A stretch of DNA of 49,422 nucleotides from UBA8522 sp049287565 (GCA_049287565.1 JBAQGA010000041.1:1-49422); one strand, 5' to 3'. Shown: positions 1-8,971, numbered from the stretch's first letter. Made by a program: numbers and translations. Notes: generated by a model from the sequence alone, not told the origin.

Positions 1-154
1 AACCACAATCCATGGACCCAAACCTAAAGCCAGTTGAAAAAGTTCTTTGTCTTTCATAATAGGCCATTTTATGAGCGCACAAATATATTTTCAATTGCCT
101 ACCCACACGAAATAGCGAGGAGCCATAATATGGATGCCGAGGTCCGGCCCCAGT
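1..154. other. Intergenic start of window, no gene seen
   Basis: This short AT-richer stretch lies downstream of the symporter gene, which is read on the minus strand. I see no convincing coding frame, hairpin or repeat in it. The upstream neighbour lies outside the window. Confidence 0.5.
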
Positions 155-1543
155 TCACCTCTTGACGAGGTGGATCCAGCGGCTAAAGAAAGCGATGGCC
201 AGGAAGAACAGGATGCTGGCCGCCCCGACCAGCAACGCCTCCGAGACGCCGTAGTTGAAAATGAGAATCGGCGCCGCCGCCGTGATGAACCCGCCGCCCA
301 ACATGGGCTCATAAAGAATTTGCTTAAACCCGAACGACTTGGCCGCCGGCGTCCGGAAATTCGGGTCGGCCACCCGGAGCAGCAGCAGCCCGATCGCCGT
401 CACCCCGGTTTGCATCCCGTATTCGGTGATGCTCCGCTCGAACCAGGCGTCCGGCAGCATCCGCGGCGCGATGAACCATGTGGCGCAGATCACCCAGATC
501 AGCCCGACCACCATCAGGATGGTGAACGGCCAGAAGTAGGCCAAAAACACGTCGAGCTTAATCGAGGCGATGGCCGAGATGACCAGGAAGTCCAGCGCCA
601 GCCCCAGGATGCGGTCGAACGTGGCCCGGTCCAGGTATTCGGAAAGACCCGTCCGTCCGGCGACGATCTGGATGAGCAGCCCGCCCATCATGGCCAGCGG
701 GAAGAGTGGAAAGCTTTCGAACAGGTTGGGCTTCATGTCGGCGCTCAGCATCTTGATGAAATTCAGCATGTACCACCCGATGAGGATGGCCACCCCGACG
801 AACGCCGCGTGGAAGGCGAAGGGCTCGAGGGCGTTGGGCGAACACGTATGGTACGACCCGGCCGGCCGCTGGTCCCTCGGGATGAGGCCGCGGATCTCCT
901 CGCGGCTGAGCTCCTTGGGCGACTTGATGACCTTGGTGTAGCCGCGGCGCACGGCCATGTTGACCATGGCCATCCCGAAGACGACGGCGCTGATGATACC
1001 CACCGTGGCCGACATCAGCCCGAGATCGGAGCCGGCCGCGAACCCGATGTCCTCGAACGCCTCGGCCATGCCGGCGGCCGTGCCGTGCCCTCCCGAGAAA
1101 CCGATCTCGAGTAGGCACCCGAAGAAATCCGGCACGCCGAAGAGCGGCTTGAGCAGGATGAGGGTCACGCCCACGCCGACCATGTATTGCCCCATCCCCA
1201 CTAGCCAGCCGTAGCAGAGCTGGGGGCCGCCCTCCCGCCAGATAGACTTGAGCGAGGGCACGGCGAACCCCAGGAAGAGGCAGGCGAAGACGACGTTGAT
1301 GAGCCGGCCTGGGTACAGCGCCCAGGAGTTCATCATCTCGGCCGGGATGACCGTGAACAGGTGCCTGCCCACGATGTAAGGCCCGAGGATGAGCCCGATG
1401 AACCCGGCCACGATCGAGGCCGGCAGGAAGAGGCGCTGGAAAAGGCGGACCTTGGTCCGCAGGTACTTGCCGACGAGAAGCAGGAGGCTCAGCCAGGCGA
1501 CATCGATCATCAACCGGGTGAGCTGGTCGCCGCTGATATCCAT
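155..1543 (-). CDS. gltS: Sodium/glutamate symporter family protein (GltS-like)
   Basis: Inner-membrane secondary transporter, most likely Na+-coupled uptake of glutamate or a related acid. The protein is almost entirely hydrophobic, with about ten to twelve membrane segments. It carries the inverted-repeat layout of the ESS/GltS family, including the glycine-rich stretches FSGGHGTAAGMAEAF in the first half and EYGMQTGVTAIGLLLLR in the second. Length (about 460 aa) is slightly above the usual 400 to 450. I chose the ATG at 1543 because it sits just before the first membrane helix. A TTG at 1615 in the same frame has a better Shine-Dalgarno-like GAGGGA, but that sequence is at the edge of an IS relic, so the extension may be artificial. 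The specific substrate is inferred from family only. Confidence 0.85.
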   Translation of the reverse strand: MDISGDQLTRLMIDVAWLSLLLLVGKYLRTKVRLFQRLFLPASIVAGFIGLILGPYIVGRHLFTVIPAEMMNSWALYPGRLINVVFACLFLGFAVPSLKSIWREGGPQLCYGWLVGMGQYMVGVGVTLILLKPLFGVPDFFGCLLEIGFSGGHGTAAGMAEAFEDIGFAAGSDLGLMSATVGIISAVVFGMAMVNMAVRRGYTKVIKSPKELSREEIRGLIPRDQRPAGSYHTCSPNALEPFAFHAAFVGVAILIGWYMLNFIKMLSADMKPNLFESFPLFPLAMMGGLLIQIVAGRTGLSEYLDRATFDRILGLALDFLVISAIASIKLDVFLAYFWPFTILMVVGLIWVICATWFIAPRMLPDAWFERSITEYGMQTGVTAIGLLLLRVADPNFRTPAAKSFGFKQILYEPMLGGGFITAAAPILIFNYGVSEALLVGAASILFFLAIAFFSRWIHLVKR

Positions 1544-1618
1544 GACGAAGGGGGAGGGTACCATGTTTTCGGCGGTTTGGGAAGAGCGGGTGAGCGCGGT
1601 GTGATAGCCTGGCAATAG

Positions 1619-2064
1619 TGTCCCTCTTTACTGCCAAGCTAGAATGTCCCCTTCGAGGAGGCGGACATGAAGGAGCTTATAACCTTGAGCAGGCGTGAGG
1701 CACAGCGGATGCAGGTTCTCGAGCAGGTCGTCCGGAAGAGTCTTTCTTTGAAGACAGGCGCTACGCTCATGAAGGTCTGCTATCGTCAAGCGAAGCGTCT
1801 GGTGGCCCGATATCGGACAGAAGGTCCGAGGGGACTAGTCCATCGGCGTCGGGGCCGGGCTGCTCCAAACGCCCTGGGTCCGGAGATCCGGGAACGGGTT
1901 CTGGCGCTTCTCCGAGAGGTCTATTCGCAGTTCAACGATACCCACTTCGTCGAGATGCTGGAGGAGCGGGAGGGCCTTCGGATCGGGAGAGAGATGGTCC
2001 GCCGCTGGCTGCGCGAGGCTGGTTAGCTTGGCAGTTGAGGGGACATCTTGACAAAGTTTAGACA
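1619..2064 (+). mobile_element. Internally deleted insertion-sequence relic (MITE-like)
   Basis: The ends are imperfect inverted repeats. The left end starts TGTCCCTCTTTACTGCCAAG and contains GAATGTCCCCTTC. The right end, read on the minus strand, starts TGTCTAAACTTTGTCAAGAT and continues GTCCCCTC. Both ends also contain ACTGCCAAGCTA, in a different order relative to the GTCCCC block. Between them is only the DNA-binding half of a transposase. The layout is what an internal deletion of an ISNCY- or IS481-like element would leave. No clear target-site duplication was found at the edges. Confidence 0.6.
1667..2026 (+). pseudogene. Truncated transposase, N-terminal helix-turn-helix part only
   Basis: The 119-residue product is basic and looks like the N-terminal helix-turn-helix region of ISNCY/IS481-type transposases. 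Examples are the ATLMKVCYRQAKRLVARY helix pair and the linker GPRGLVHRRRGR. A second HTH-like part follows (GLRIGREMVRRWLREAG). The catalytic DDE/integrase core that should follow is missing. The stop codon TAG at 2024-2026 falls exactly where the IS right-end sequence begins, so the stop was probably created by the internal deletion. A good Shine-Dalgarno (GAGGAGG) precedes the ATG, so a DNA-binding fragment could still be made. It is not expected to transpose by itself. Confidence 0.7.
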
Positions 2065-2119
2065 GTGAGGCAATCCATTTGAGATTTAAAATTGGATGAC
2101 AATCTCTCCTGAATTTCGT

Positions 2120-2148
2120 TTGACTTTAAAAGACTTCCCATCTATTCT
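2120..2148 (+). promoter_or_regulatory. Sigma-70-type promoter of mntA/hepT, predicted leaderless
   Basis: A -35 box TTGACT (2120-2125) and a -10 box TATTCT (2143-2148) are separated by exactly 17 nt. The ATG of mntA begins at 2155, only 6 nt after the -10 box, so transcription should start at or next to the first codon. No Shine-Dalgarno is present. Confidence 0.65.
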
Positions 2149-2154
2149 TAAATA

Positions 2155-2607
2155 ATGAAAGCAGAGGAAATGAGGAATATAGCTGAAAGATACGGAATTG
2201 CTATCATCTATCTCTTTGGCTCGCAATCAGAAAATGGCGCGAGATACCTTCAAGGGAAAAGCCTAAATGCTAAGGATCTTTCCGATCTTGACATGGCAGT
2301 ATCCTTTAAAAGTATTCCTTCCGATCCGATGAAGACTTATGGAGCCCTTTATAAGGAACTCTCAGAGGTTTTTGAGCCTTTCAATATTGATCTTGTCTTC
2401 ATGCACGAGGTTGATATGCTCTTTCAGTATGAGATTATCAAGGGTATAAGGATCTTTGAGAAAGACGCATCTCTCGCCGATGAGCTTGAAGAAATGATCA
2501 TGAAAAGAGCTGAGGACTTGGCTTTTAAAAAGAGAATCATGAACAGGGAAATCCTGGAGGCTATAGAGGATGGTTATATCGAATTTGAATACAGGGCGGG
2601 TTCTTGA
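2155..2607 (+). CDS. mntA: MntA-type minimal nucleotidyltransferase antitoxin
   Basis: Small cytoplasmic nucleotidyltransferase. In characterised HepT/MntA systems this protein neutralises the HEPN toxin by AMPylating the tyrosine of its RX4HXY motif. The pol-beta-type signature is visible: FGS at residues 21-23, DLD at 44-46 and a third acidic residue in IDLVF (D79). The gap between GS and DXD is 20 residues rather than the usual 10 or so, meaning a loop insertion. The gene overlaps hepT by 38 nt, so the two are translated together. Base composition is lower in GC than the surrounding kilobases, and the pair sits next to an IS relic, which suggests horizontal acquisition. The strong promoter directly upstream predicts a leaderless message. 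Confidence 0.85.
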   Translation: MKAEEMRNIAERYGIAIIYLFGSQSENGARYLQGKSLNAKDLSDLDMAVSFKSIPSDPMKTYGALYKELSEVFEPFNIDLVFMHEVDMLFQYEIIKGIRIFEKDASLADELEEMIMKRAEDLAFKKRIMNREILEAIEDGYIEFEYRAGS

Positions 2608-3019
2608 GCTTCTGAGATTCATTGAATCATGCCTTCTGGAACTACGGCCTTTCTCCACAATGAGCGAAGAGGAATTTCTAGCGGACAAGAAAAATCCTCC
2701 TTTCGTAGAGAGCTATCTAAGAAGAAGCCTTGAAGCCATTTTTGATATTGGACGCCATATCCTGGCAAAAACGCCAGGATTTAAAGGAATCGAATACAAG
2801 TCCATAGCGAAAGAACTTGGTCGAAGAGGCGTGGTGACAGAAGAGGTTTCCGACATCCTTTATACAATGGCCGGTTACAGGAATAGAATGGTCCATTTTT
2901 ATAGGGAGGTAACTCCTCAAGAACTTCATCTTTTAGTGAGAAATAACCTCGAAGATATTGAGCATTTTGTAATAGAGATGGCATCATTCATAAAGGCCTA
3001 TCAAGAAAAGAAAAAATAG
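2570..3019 (+). CDS. hepT: HepT-type HEPN ribonuclease toxin (DUF86)
   Basis: All-helical HEPN protein expected to act as an RNase toxin. The HEPN catalytic signature RX4HXY is intact: R104, N105, H109 and Y111 in YRNRMVHFY. The region before it (SLEAIFDIGRHILAKTPG) matches the DUF86 helical pattern, and the length (149 aa) is normal. The tyrosine of the motif is the residue that MntA partners modify. The ATG at 2570 lies inside the end of mntA and has GGAGG about 9 nt upstream. The frame reads well from that point, so I keep this start. Antitoxin-first order and overlap are typical of the family. The active-site motif argues that the toxin is not decayed. Confidence 0.85.
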   Translation: MVISNLNTGRVLELLRFIESCLLELRPFSTMSEEEFLADKKNPPFVESYLRRSLEAIFDIGRHILAKTPGFKGIEYKSIAKELGRRGVVTEEVSDILYTMAGYRNRMVHFYREVTPQELHLLVRNNLEDIEHFVIEMASFIKAYQEKKK

Positions 3020-3071
3020 ATAGAAGCATAAGAACAGATTTTGACTGATAAATCTCAAAGGCACTTCATGC

Positions 3072-5432
3072 TCAGACCTCAAAATTCTCCCACTCGTGTT
3101 TGACTTTCGCCATGAGTTTCTTGAACCGGGGCTCCCCGCGGACGTTTTCGAGGAAGGGATCTATCTCTGCGAACAAGGGATAATTTACCCACCCTCTTTC
3201 GATAGCATGCTCCAGCCATTTCAGGGCCTGATCTCGTTCATCGATCAGGGCAAAACAGCCCGCCATCAACCATACACCTTCAGGATCCTGCCAGCCAAAT
3301 ATTTTAAGATCTTCAGTCAATGTCTTGAGTGCATTTTCCCCGTCCTTCTCATAGACATTCCTGAAAAACCTAATCCATTGGGTAATTATGTCTTCTGAAT
3401 CTTCTTTAAGCAAAATATCCCCAACCTTATAGAATTCTGTGCGCTTTTTTGCCCTCGCTAAAATTTGAGCCAGCCAAAAATATCCCCATCTTAATCCGGG
3501 GTCCATTTCCACGGATTTTCCTGCAAATTCTGCCGCCTTATCCCATTGCCCCTCGACCTGGTACATCATGCTGACAGTCAAATAATTGAGTGGCGTGACT
3601 GGATCGATATCCAAAAGATCCCTGGAATAGGGGTGCATTTCCTTCGTCTTCCCAGTGTATGCTGAAGCGGTCCAAATAAACAGAGAGAGAATGCTTGGAT
3701 CGGCTTGATCAATATCGACGGCCTTTTTTATGTATTTAACTGCAGTTTTGAGATTTCCCTTTCCTCGTTCTATAAGACCGAATAAAAAATGTATAAGGGC
3801 AAGGTTTGGATTGAGTGCATAGGCTTTTTTAGCGTATTTCTCAGCTTCTTGTAGGGGATCCAGGCCTATTTTATAAACGCAATCATGATACCAGTAATAG
3901 GCTTGTCCCAACGTGGCATAAAGAAGAGCATTCTCTCCGATGATATCAAGACTTTTTTGAAGGAAATGCCGGGCCCGATCGAGGGAGTCAGGAGACATTC
4001 TCATGAGTTCATACCGGGCGCGAAGGTAGCAATCATAAGCTTTTGCATTTTCCAGAGATGTGTCCTTAGCTTTTGAGACATCCTGGGGTGATAACTTGAT
4101 TTTCAGCTGTTCGACAATAGAATTTGACACTTTCTCCTGAATATTAAACACATCATCCAGAGTTCCGCTGTATTTCTCGGCCCAGAGATGGGCATCATTA
4201 GAGGCATCAATCAACTGTGCGGTGATGCGGAGGTTGTTTCCGGCTTTGCGTACACTCCCTTCGAGGACATAACGAACTTTCACCTTGTCAGCAATTTCTC
4301 TCATCGTGCTCTTGGTGCCCTTGAATGTCATGGCAGAACTACGAGAGATGACGAGCAGATCATGGATATGGGATAGATCCGTGATGATTTCCTCGGTTAT
4401 ACCGTCACAGAAATATTCCTGATCCGGATCGGGGCTCAGGTTGCTAAAGGGGAGGACCACGATGGATTTTCTTGGCTCAGGAAAGAGGATTGAAGGGCTT
4501 TGTCTTAACTCTCGGAGCATCTTTTCCACGGTTTGAAAACGGCGATCGACGTTCTTATCCAGCGCCTTTTTGATGGCCATCTCCAAATAGCCCGGAACGT
4601 CTGATCTAAGCGCAGAAACGTCCCTAGGTTCTTCACTCAGGATCGAATGGATAATGGCTTGCTCGTGGCTCTTTTGGAACGGCTTCTCCCCTGTCAGCAT
4701 CTCGTACAGCATGGCGCCGAGTGACCAGATGTCCGTGCGGTGGTCGACGGCTTCGCCGCGAGCCTGCTCCGGGGACATATAAGCGATGGTGCCCATGATC
4801 ATCGAGGGTTTGGTCAGGTCGGCTCCCCAGGAGAGTTTCGCCAGGCCGAAATCCATGATCTTGGCCTGCCCTTTCCCCGTCAGCATGATATTGGCCGGCT
4901 TGATGTCGCGGTGGACGATTCCCTTCTTGTGTGCTTCGCCGAGGCCTGCGGCAACTTGAGAGGCGATATCGATGACCTCATCTACGGCGAGGGGCCCGAC
5001 CTCGATCTTGTCCTTGAGGGTCTGACCCTCGATGAATTCCATCGCAATGAAGGTCTGATCATCCGATTCATCGACCTCATGGATTATGCAAATGTTTGGA
5101 TGATTGAGGGCAGCCGCCGCCTGGGCCTCCTGGATGAACCGGGCCTCTGCTTTTTTGTCCCGAGTCAGCTCTGAGGGGAGAAATTTTAGCGCAACGTGTC
5201 GCTTGAGTTTCGTGTCCTCGGCCTTGTAGACAATTCCCATCCCCCCTTCGCCGATTTTCTGGACTATCCGGTACTTTCCGGCGATCATCTTGCCTTTTTT
5301 CAGATGGAAGGCAGGGCCCAATATCGTTTTGGTCGGGGACAATGAGTCCAGATCTACCGAGAGCGAGGCCCCGCACTTGCTGCAGAACTGGGAATCGTCT
5401 GAGACGGCCGCTTGACACTCAGGACACTTCAA
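3072..5432 (-). CDS. Serine/threonine protein kinase with zinc ribbon, TolB-like and TPR regions
   Basis: Soluble eukaryotic-type kinase, 786 aa. A zinc-ribbon CPEC...CSKC (cysteines 3, 6, 17 and 20) opens the protein. The kinase domain covers about residues 52-310: P-loop GEGGMG, catalytic lysine in ALKF (K83), HRD at 174-176, DFG at 194-196 and SPEQ in the activation segment. All key residues are present, so it should be active. After it (about 322-460) comes a TolB-like/adenylate-cyclase-associated region (VVLPFSNLSPD...FCDGITEEI), then TPR-like repeats to the end. There is no membrane helix between kinase and TPRs, unlike PASTA-type receptors. The start codon is TTG, chosen because the zinc ribbon begins there. 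This architecture is common in Acidobacteriota-like genomes. The target is unknown; a nearby divergent methyltransferase gives no clear hint. Confidence 0.9.
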   Translation of the reverse strand: MKCPECQAAVSDDSQFCSKCGASLSVDLDSLSPTKTILGPAFHLKKGKMIAGKYRIVQKIGEGGMGIVYKAEDTKLKRHVALKFLPSELTRDKKAEARFIQEAQAAAALNHPNICIIHEVDESDDQTFIAMEFIEGQTLKDKIEVGPLAVDEVIDIASQVAAGLGEAHKKGIVHRDIKPANIMLTGKGQAKIMDFGLAKLSWGADLTKPSMIMGTIAYMSPEQARGEAVDHRTDIWSLGAMLYEMLTGEKPFQKSHEQAIIHSILSEEPRDVSALRSDVPGYLEMAIKKALDKNVDRRFQTVEKMLRELRQSPSILFPEPRKSIVVLPFSNLSPDPDQEYFCDGITEEIITDLSHIHDLLVISRSSAMTFKGTKSTMREIADKVKVRYVLEGSVRKAGNNLRITAQLIDASNDAHLWAEKYSGTLDDVFNIQEKVSNSIVEQLKIKLSPQDVSKAKDTSLENAKAYDCYLRARYELMRMSPDSLDRARHFLQKSLDIIGENALLYATLGQAYYWYHDCVYKIGLDPLQEAEKYAKKAYALNPNLALIHFLFGLIERGKGNLKTAVKYIKKAVDIDQADPSILSLFIWTASAYTGKTKEMHPYSRDLLDIDPVTPLNYLTVSMMYQVEGQWDKAAEFAGKSVEMDPGLRWGYFWLAQILARAKKRTEFYKVGDILLKEDSEDIITQWIRFFRNVYEKDGENALKTLTEDLKIFGWQDPEGVWLMAGCFALIDERDQALKWLEHAIERGWVNYPLFAEIDPFLENVRGEPRFKKLMAKVKHEWENFEV

Positions 5433-5559
5433 TTCCGCATCCCCTTATCCGTGCTGGGTACAAGAATAACGATTCAAAGGACTGGTCGTCAACCTTTTTG
5501 TGCCCGCCCACGTCCCCTAATTTTGCGGATCGTGGTTTATTTCGGCAGATATCCTTGCG

Positions 5560-5565
5560 TATAAT
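5560..5565 (+). promoter_or_regulatory. Candidate -10 box before the methyltransferase gene
   Basis: A perfect TATAAT lies 30 nt before the ATG at 5596. The region 17 nt upstream (TTATTT) is a poor -35 match, so only the -10 element is well supported. Confidence 0.4.
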
Positions 5566-5595
5566 AATCATCCTAGGCTACGAACAAGGTAACCA

Positions 5596-6270
5596 ATGTC
5601 CGGGGAAGAGAAATATCAGGCTTTTAAGGACGGGCTGAGGAAGCGTCTCCTCAAGTATTTGAGAAAGGCCTATCGGGTTCTTCCCGCGCTGGACAAGCCG
5701 CGCATCCTGGATATCGGCTGCGGCTCCGGAGTACCAACCATTGAGCTGGCCAGGTTGAGCGGAGGGCAGGTCATCGGCCTAGACATCGACTCCCCGCTCG
5801 TCGAGAGGCTCCAGAAAAAGATTAAAAAAGCCGGGCTATCTAACCAAGTGACGGCTCTAAAATGTTCGATGTTCGAGATGGATTTCCCGGAGGAAAGTTT
5901 TGACATCATCTGGGCGGAAGGTTCCATAGCACGGATCGGCTTCTCGCCAGGCCTCCGGGAATGGCGGCGCCTCCTCAAACCTGGGGGATTCCTGGTAGTT
6001 CACGATGAAGAGGGAAATTTAGCGGAGAAAACGAGCCAGATACCAATCCAAGGCTACGATCTGCTTCATTCTTTCATCCTGGACGAAAAGGTTTGGTGGA
6101 GGGAATACTTCACCCGTCTGGAAAGGCATATCCGCGAAATCCGGGCCAGACGGCCCGTTGACCCTAAAGTTGCGGCACTGCTGGACGCTGACCAGCGGGC
6201 GGTCGAGATGGTCCGGCAAAATCCCAAGGGAACCCGCTCGGTTTATTTTGTTATGAAGAAGACGGACTAA
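5596..6270 (+). CDS. Class I SAM-dependent methyltransferase
   Basis: Cytoplasmic methyltransferase of 224 aa. Motif I (ILDIGCGSGVPTIELA) binds S-adenosylmethionine. The acidic end of strand 2 is in VIGLDID, motif IV-like FDIIWAEGSI follows, and the post-motif GFLVVHDEE matches Methyltransf_11/25 proteins. The C-terminal part (about 150-224) is variable and basic, probably setting substrate choice. There is no signal peptide or membrane segment. The gene stands alone, divergent from the kinase and convergent with the ABC permease. The substrate cannot be named; small-molecule methyltransferases of this type are often mis-called as UbiE or cyclopropane-synthase relatives. Confidence 0.85.
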   Translation: MSGEEKYQAFKDGLRKRLLKYLRKAYRVLPALDKPRILDIGCGSGVPTIELARLSGGQVIGLDIDSPLVERLQKKIKKAGLSNQVTALKCSMFEMDFPEESFDIIWAEGSIARIGFSPGLREWRRLLKPGGFLVVHDEEGNLAEKTSQIPIQGYDLLHSFILDEKVWWREYFTRLERHIREIRARRPVDPKVAALLDADQRAVEMVRQNPKGTRSVYFVMKKTD

Positions 6271-6304
6271 GAGCCGTCAGACGGCGTGTTGCGAACCTAA
6301 TTTC

Positions 6305-8698
6305 TCATTCATACCGCAGGCAGTCGGCGGGGTTGGTCCGGGCCGCCCGGGTCGCCTGGAAACTCACCGTCAGCAGGGCGACCATCAAGGCAAGCATCCC
6401 CGCCAAGATGAAAGTCAAGACGCCGAGATGGATCCGGTAGGCGAAATTCTGGAGCCACCTGCCCATGGCATAATAGGTCACCGGCCAGGCGATGAGGTTG
6501 GCGGCCAAAACTATCAGCAAGTATTCGCGTGACAACAGCAGGACGACTTGTGTTGTCGAAGCGCCGAGGACCTTGCGGATCCCGATCTCTTTGACGCGCC
6601 TTCCAATCGTAAAGGCGGTCAGGCCTAGCAGGCCGGCGCTTGAGATGATCACCGCAAGAAGGGAAAAAGCCGCCAGCAGCGTCCCTGTTTTTTGCTCGGA
6701 GAGATAACCCTTGGCGTATTCCTGGTCCAGAAAGCGGACCTCGAATCTCTCCTCGGGCACAAGCTCAGCCAGGGTCCCGCGGACAAATGCCAGGGCGTTT
6801 CCCTCCTGCCCAGGCCGATAGCGGATGAGCAACGTGAACCCCGCTTCGGGCTGGAGGGTGATTGCCATCGGGTTGATCTTATAGTGGAGGGGCTGAACGT
6901 GAAAGTCCTTGACAACGCCGATGACGGTCATCTCGCGGAGATTTTCTCCCCAGGGAATTTTAAGATGGGCGCCGATCGGGTCCTCGTACCCGAGAACACG
7001 GACGGCGCTTTCATTGAGGATCAGGGCGTTGTCGGCGTCGCTGGCCATTCCGCGCGAAAAATCGCGGCCGGCGGTAAGCTTCAGATCGAGGGCCTTTGTG
7101 AAGCCATAATCGACGCTGAGGCTTTGCAGTGTGATGCCCGAGGCAAAATCCGTCTGGCCGGGGAAAACCGTCATGTTGGACATGCTGCTCACCCCGGGTG
7201 AGGTGTTCGTGGCCGAGACGCTGAGGATGGACGCATCTCTTTCCAGTTCCTGGCGGATGATCTCGTAGCGATCGCGCACCCGGGAATCGGGCCGGAAATA
7301 GGGGACGAGCAGCGCGTTGTTCTTGTTAAACCCGAGGTCGGAATCCAGGACGAACTTCATCTGCCGGTAGACCACCAGGGTGGCGATGATCAGGGCGATC
7401 GTAATCACGAACTGGAGGGCAAAAAGCCCCTTGCGGAGGGAGAGGGAAGGACGTGCCTGGTTGCTTCCCTTGCCCAGGATTTCCGCGGGCTTATACCGCG
7501 ACATGGTCCAGGCCGGGACGAAGCCGGCGGCCACGGCGGCCAGGAGAACCAAGGCGAACACGCCGGCCAGATAAGGGAGATGGGCCGTCGTCAGAACGAC
7601 CTGGGCGCCGATAAATGACATCATCGGCCGGTAGGCCATTTGCAGGACGGCCGCTCCGATGACGACGGCAGCCGCCGAAACGACCAGCGATTCGCGGAGA
7701 AGCTGCCCGATGATCCGGCTCCGGGTGGCGCCGAGGACATGACGGACCCCGACCTCCTGCATCCGCCCCAGGTTCTGGGACGACGTCAGGTTGACGAAAT
7801 TGAAGCAGGCCACGGCGAGGACGAGCACGGCGGCCCAGATGAACATATAAAAATAGGCCCGGTTGCCGCGGGGATGGATGTCGCCGCGAAAATCGGTGAT
7901 CCAATGTAGGCTTTTGAGCGGCTGAACGTGGAAGACGAACATCTCGGCCCTTGCCGGGTCGACGTTTTTCCTGAGAAGTTCCTTTAGCTTGCCCGCGAAG
8001 GACGGGATGTCCGGTTTCGCCCGGAAAAGGACATAGGTGCGGTCCATCCCCCAATTCGACCAGCCGGGGCTCGGCCGGCCTTCGAGGGCCTCATAGGTGG
8101 CGTAAGAGAGAACCAGGTCAGGCCGGAGATGGCTGTTAGCCGGGGCATCATCCATAACTCCGGTGACCTTGACCGGCTGGTCGTCCATCAGGACGGTCCG
8201 GCCGACGGCGTCCTCCGTTCCGCAGACGGTCCTGGCCAGAGACGCGCTGAGGACCGCCGCGAACGGCTCTTTCAGGGGGGCCTGCTGGAAGCCCGGCCTC
8301 CGTGGAAAGGAGAACATCTCGAAGAAATCGGGGTCGGCATAGAGGGCCGTATCCGCGCTGAAAGACTCGGCGGACGGCTCGGCTCGAAGCTCGACATTCC
8401 TCTCGACCCGGACGCGGACGGCGCTCTCGACTTCCGGGAATTCGGCTGCCAGGGCCGGCGCCAGGGCGGGCATGGTCCCGGCGAATTTCATCCGGCTGCC
8501 CTTCTGTCCCCACTCGAGGGCGATCCGGTAGATCCTGTCCTTATTCACCTGAAAGTCCTCGTAGCGTGTTTCATTGACCACATAGACCATCATCAGGAGA
8601 CAGACGCTCATTCCGATGGCCAGCCCGAGAATATTGACGAGGGAGATGACCTTATGACGGCGGATGTTCCGGAGGGCGATTTTGAAGTCGCTTTTCAT
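6305..8698 (-). CDS. MacB/FtsX-type ABC transporter permease (about 800 aa)
   Basis: Inner-membrane permease with the duplicated MacB_PCD plus FtsX layout. An N-terminal helix (LVNILGLAIGMSVCLLM) is followed by a large periplasmic domain, a three-helix FtsX block, a second single-helix/periplasmic unit and a final FtsX block ending in NPADCLRYE. I start it at the ATG at 8698 (MKSDFKIALRNIRR), which is the standard beginning of this family. The 70 upstream in-frame residues are basic, non-homologous and probably untranslated. No ATPase gene is adjacent, so it must borrow one (such as the LolD/MacB-type ATPase at 11605-12267). Such permeases act in mechanotransmission export of peptides, lipoproteins or antibiotics rather than import. 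The substrate is unknown. Confidence 0.88.
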   Translation of the reverse strand: MKSDFKIALRNIRRHKVISLVNILGLAIGMSVCLLMMVYVVNETRYEDFQVNKDRIYRIALEWGQKGSRMKFAGTMPALAPALAAEFPEVESAVRVRVERNVELRAEPSAESFSADTALYADPDFFEMFSFPRRPGFQQAPLKEPFAAVLSASLARTVCGTEDAVGRTVLMDDQPVKVTGVMDDAPANSHLRPDLVLSYATYEALEGRPSPGWSNWGMDRTYVLFRAKPDIPSFAGKLKELLRKNVDPARAEMFVFHVQPLKSLHWITDFRGDIHPRGNRAYFYMFIWAAVLVLAVACFNFVNLTSSQNLGRMQEVGVRHVLGATRSRIIGQLLRESLVVSAAAVVIGAAVLQMAYRPMMSFIGAQVVLTTAHLPYLAGVFALVLLAAVAAGFVPAWTMSRYKPAEILGKGSNQARPSLSLRKGLFALQFVITIALIIATLVVYRQMKFVLDSDLGFNKNNALLVPYFRPDSRVRDRYEIIRQELERDASILSVSATNTSPGVSSMSNMTVFPGQTDFASGITLQSLSVDYGFTKALDLKLTAGRDFSRGMASDADNALILNESAVRVLGYEDPIGAHLKIPWGENLREMTVIGVVKDFHVQPLHYKINPMAITLQPEAGFTLLIRYRPGQEGNALAFVRGTLAELVPEERFEVRFLDQEYAKGYLSEQKTGTLLAAFSLLAVIISSAGLLGLTAFTIGRRVKEIGIRKVLGASTTQVVLLLSREYLLIVLAANLIAWPVTYYAMGRWLQNFAYRIHLGVLTFILAGMLALMVALLTVSFQATRAARTNPADCLRYE

Positions 8699-8971
8699 CT
8701 GAGGTCTCCGAGTTCCATATTTCGATGACAGGCCGGAAAAGCGCCGGCCTGGATTCTTTTTCTGCAATTCCCGTGCCAATGGCCGGGGCGGGGCGATTTG
8801 CCTTGAGGCGAGAAGCGATTCAGGACGAAATGTCCAGAAGCGGACGTTTCCTGTTCGCTCACGGACAGGGTATCGGCTGGTTACCTTTCGGCTTCCGGCT
8901 TCAGGCATATTGGCATGAAATATGCTATTTCCTTTGAAGCGGATTCTGCTATTTCATTTTGGAGAAAGAAG

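Noticed and set aside
134..1114. 326-codon plus-strand frame over the symporter gene
   Set aside because: The product is full of charged low-complexity runs typical of an antisense shadow of a GC-rich membrane protein gene.
8699..8908. 70-residue N-terminal extension of the minus-strand permease
   Set aside because: The extra residues are basic and without family match. The family-typical start MKSDFKIALRNIRR lies at 8698.
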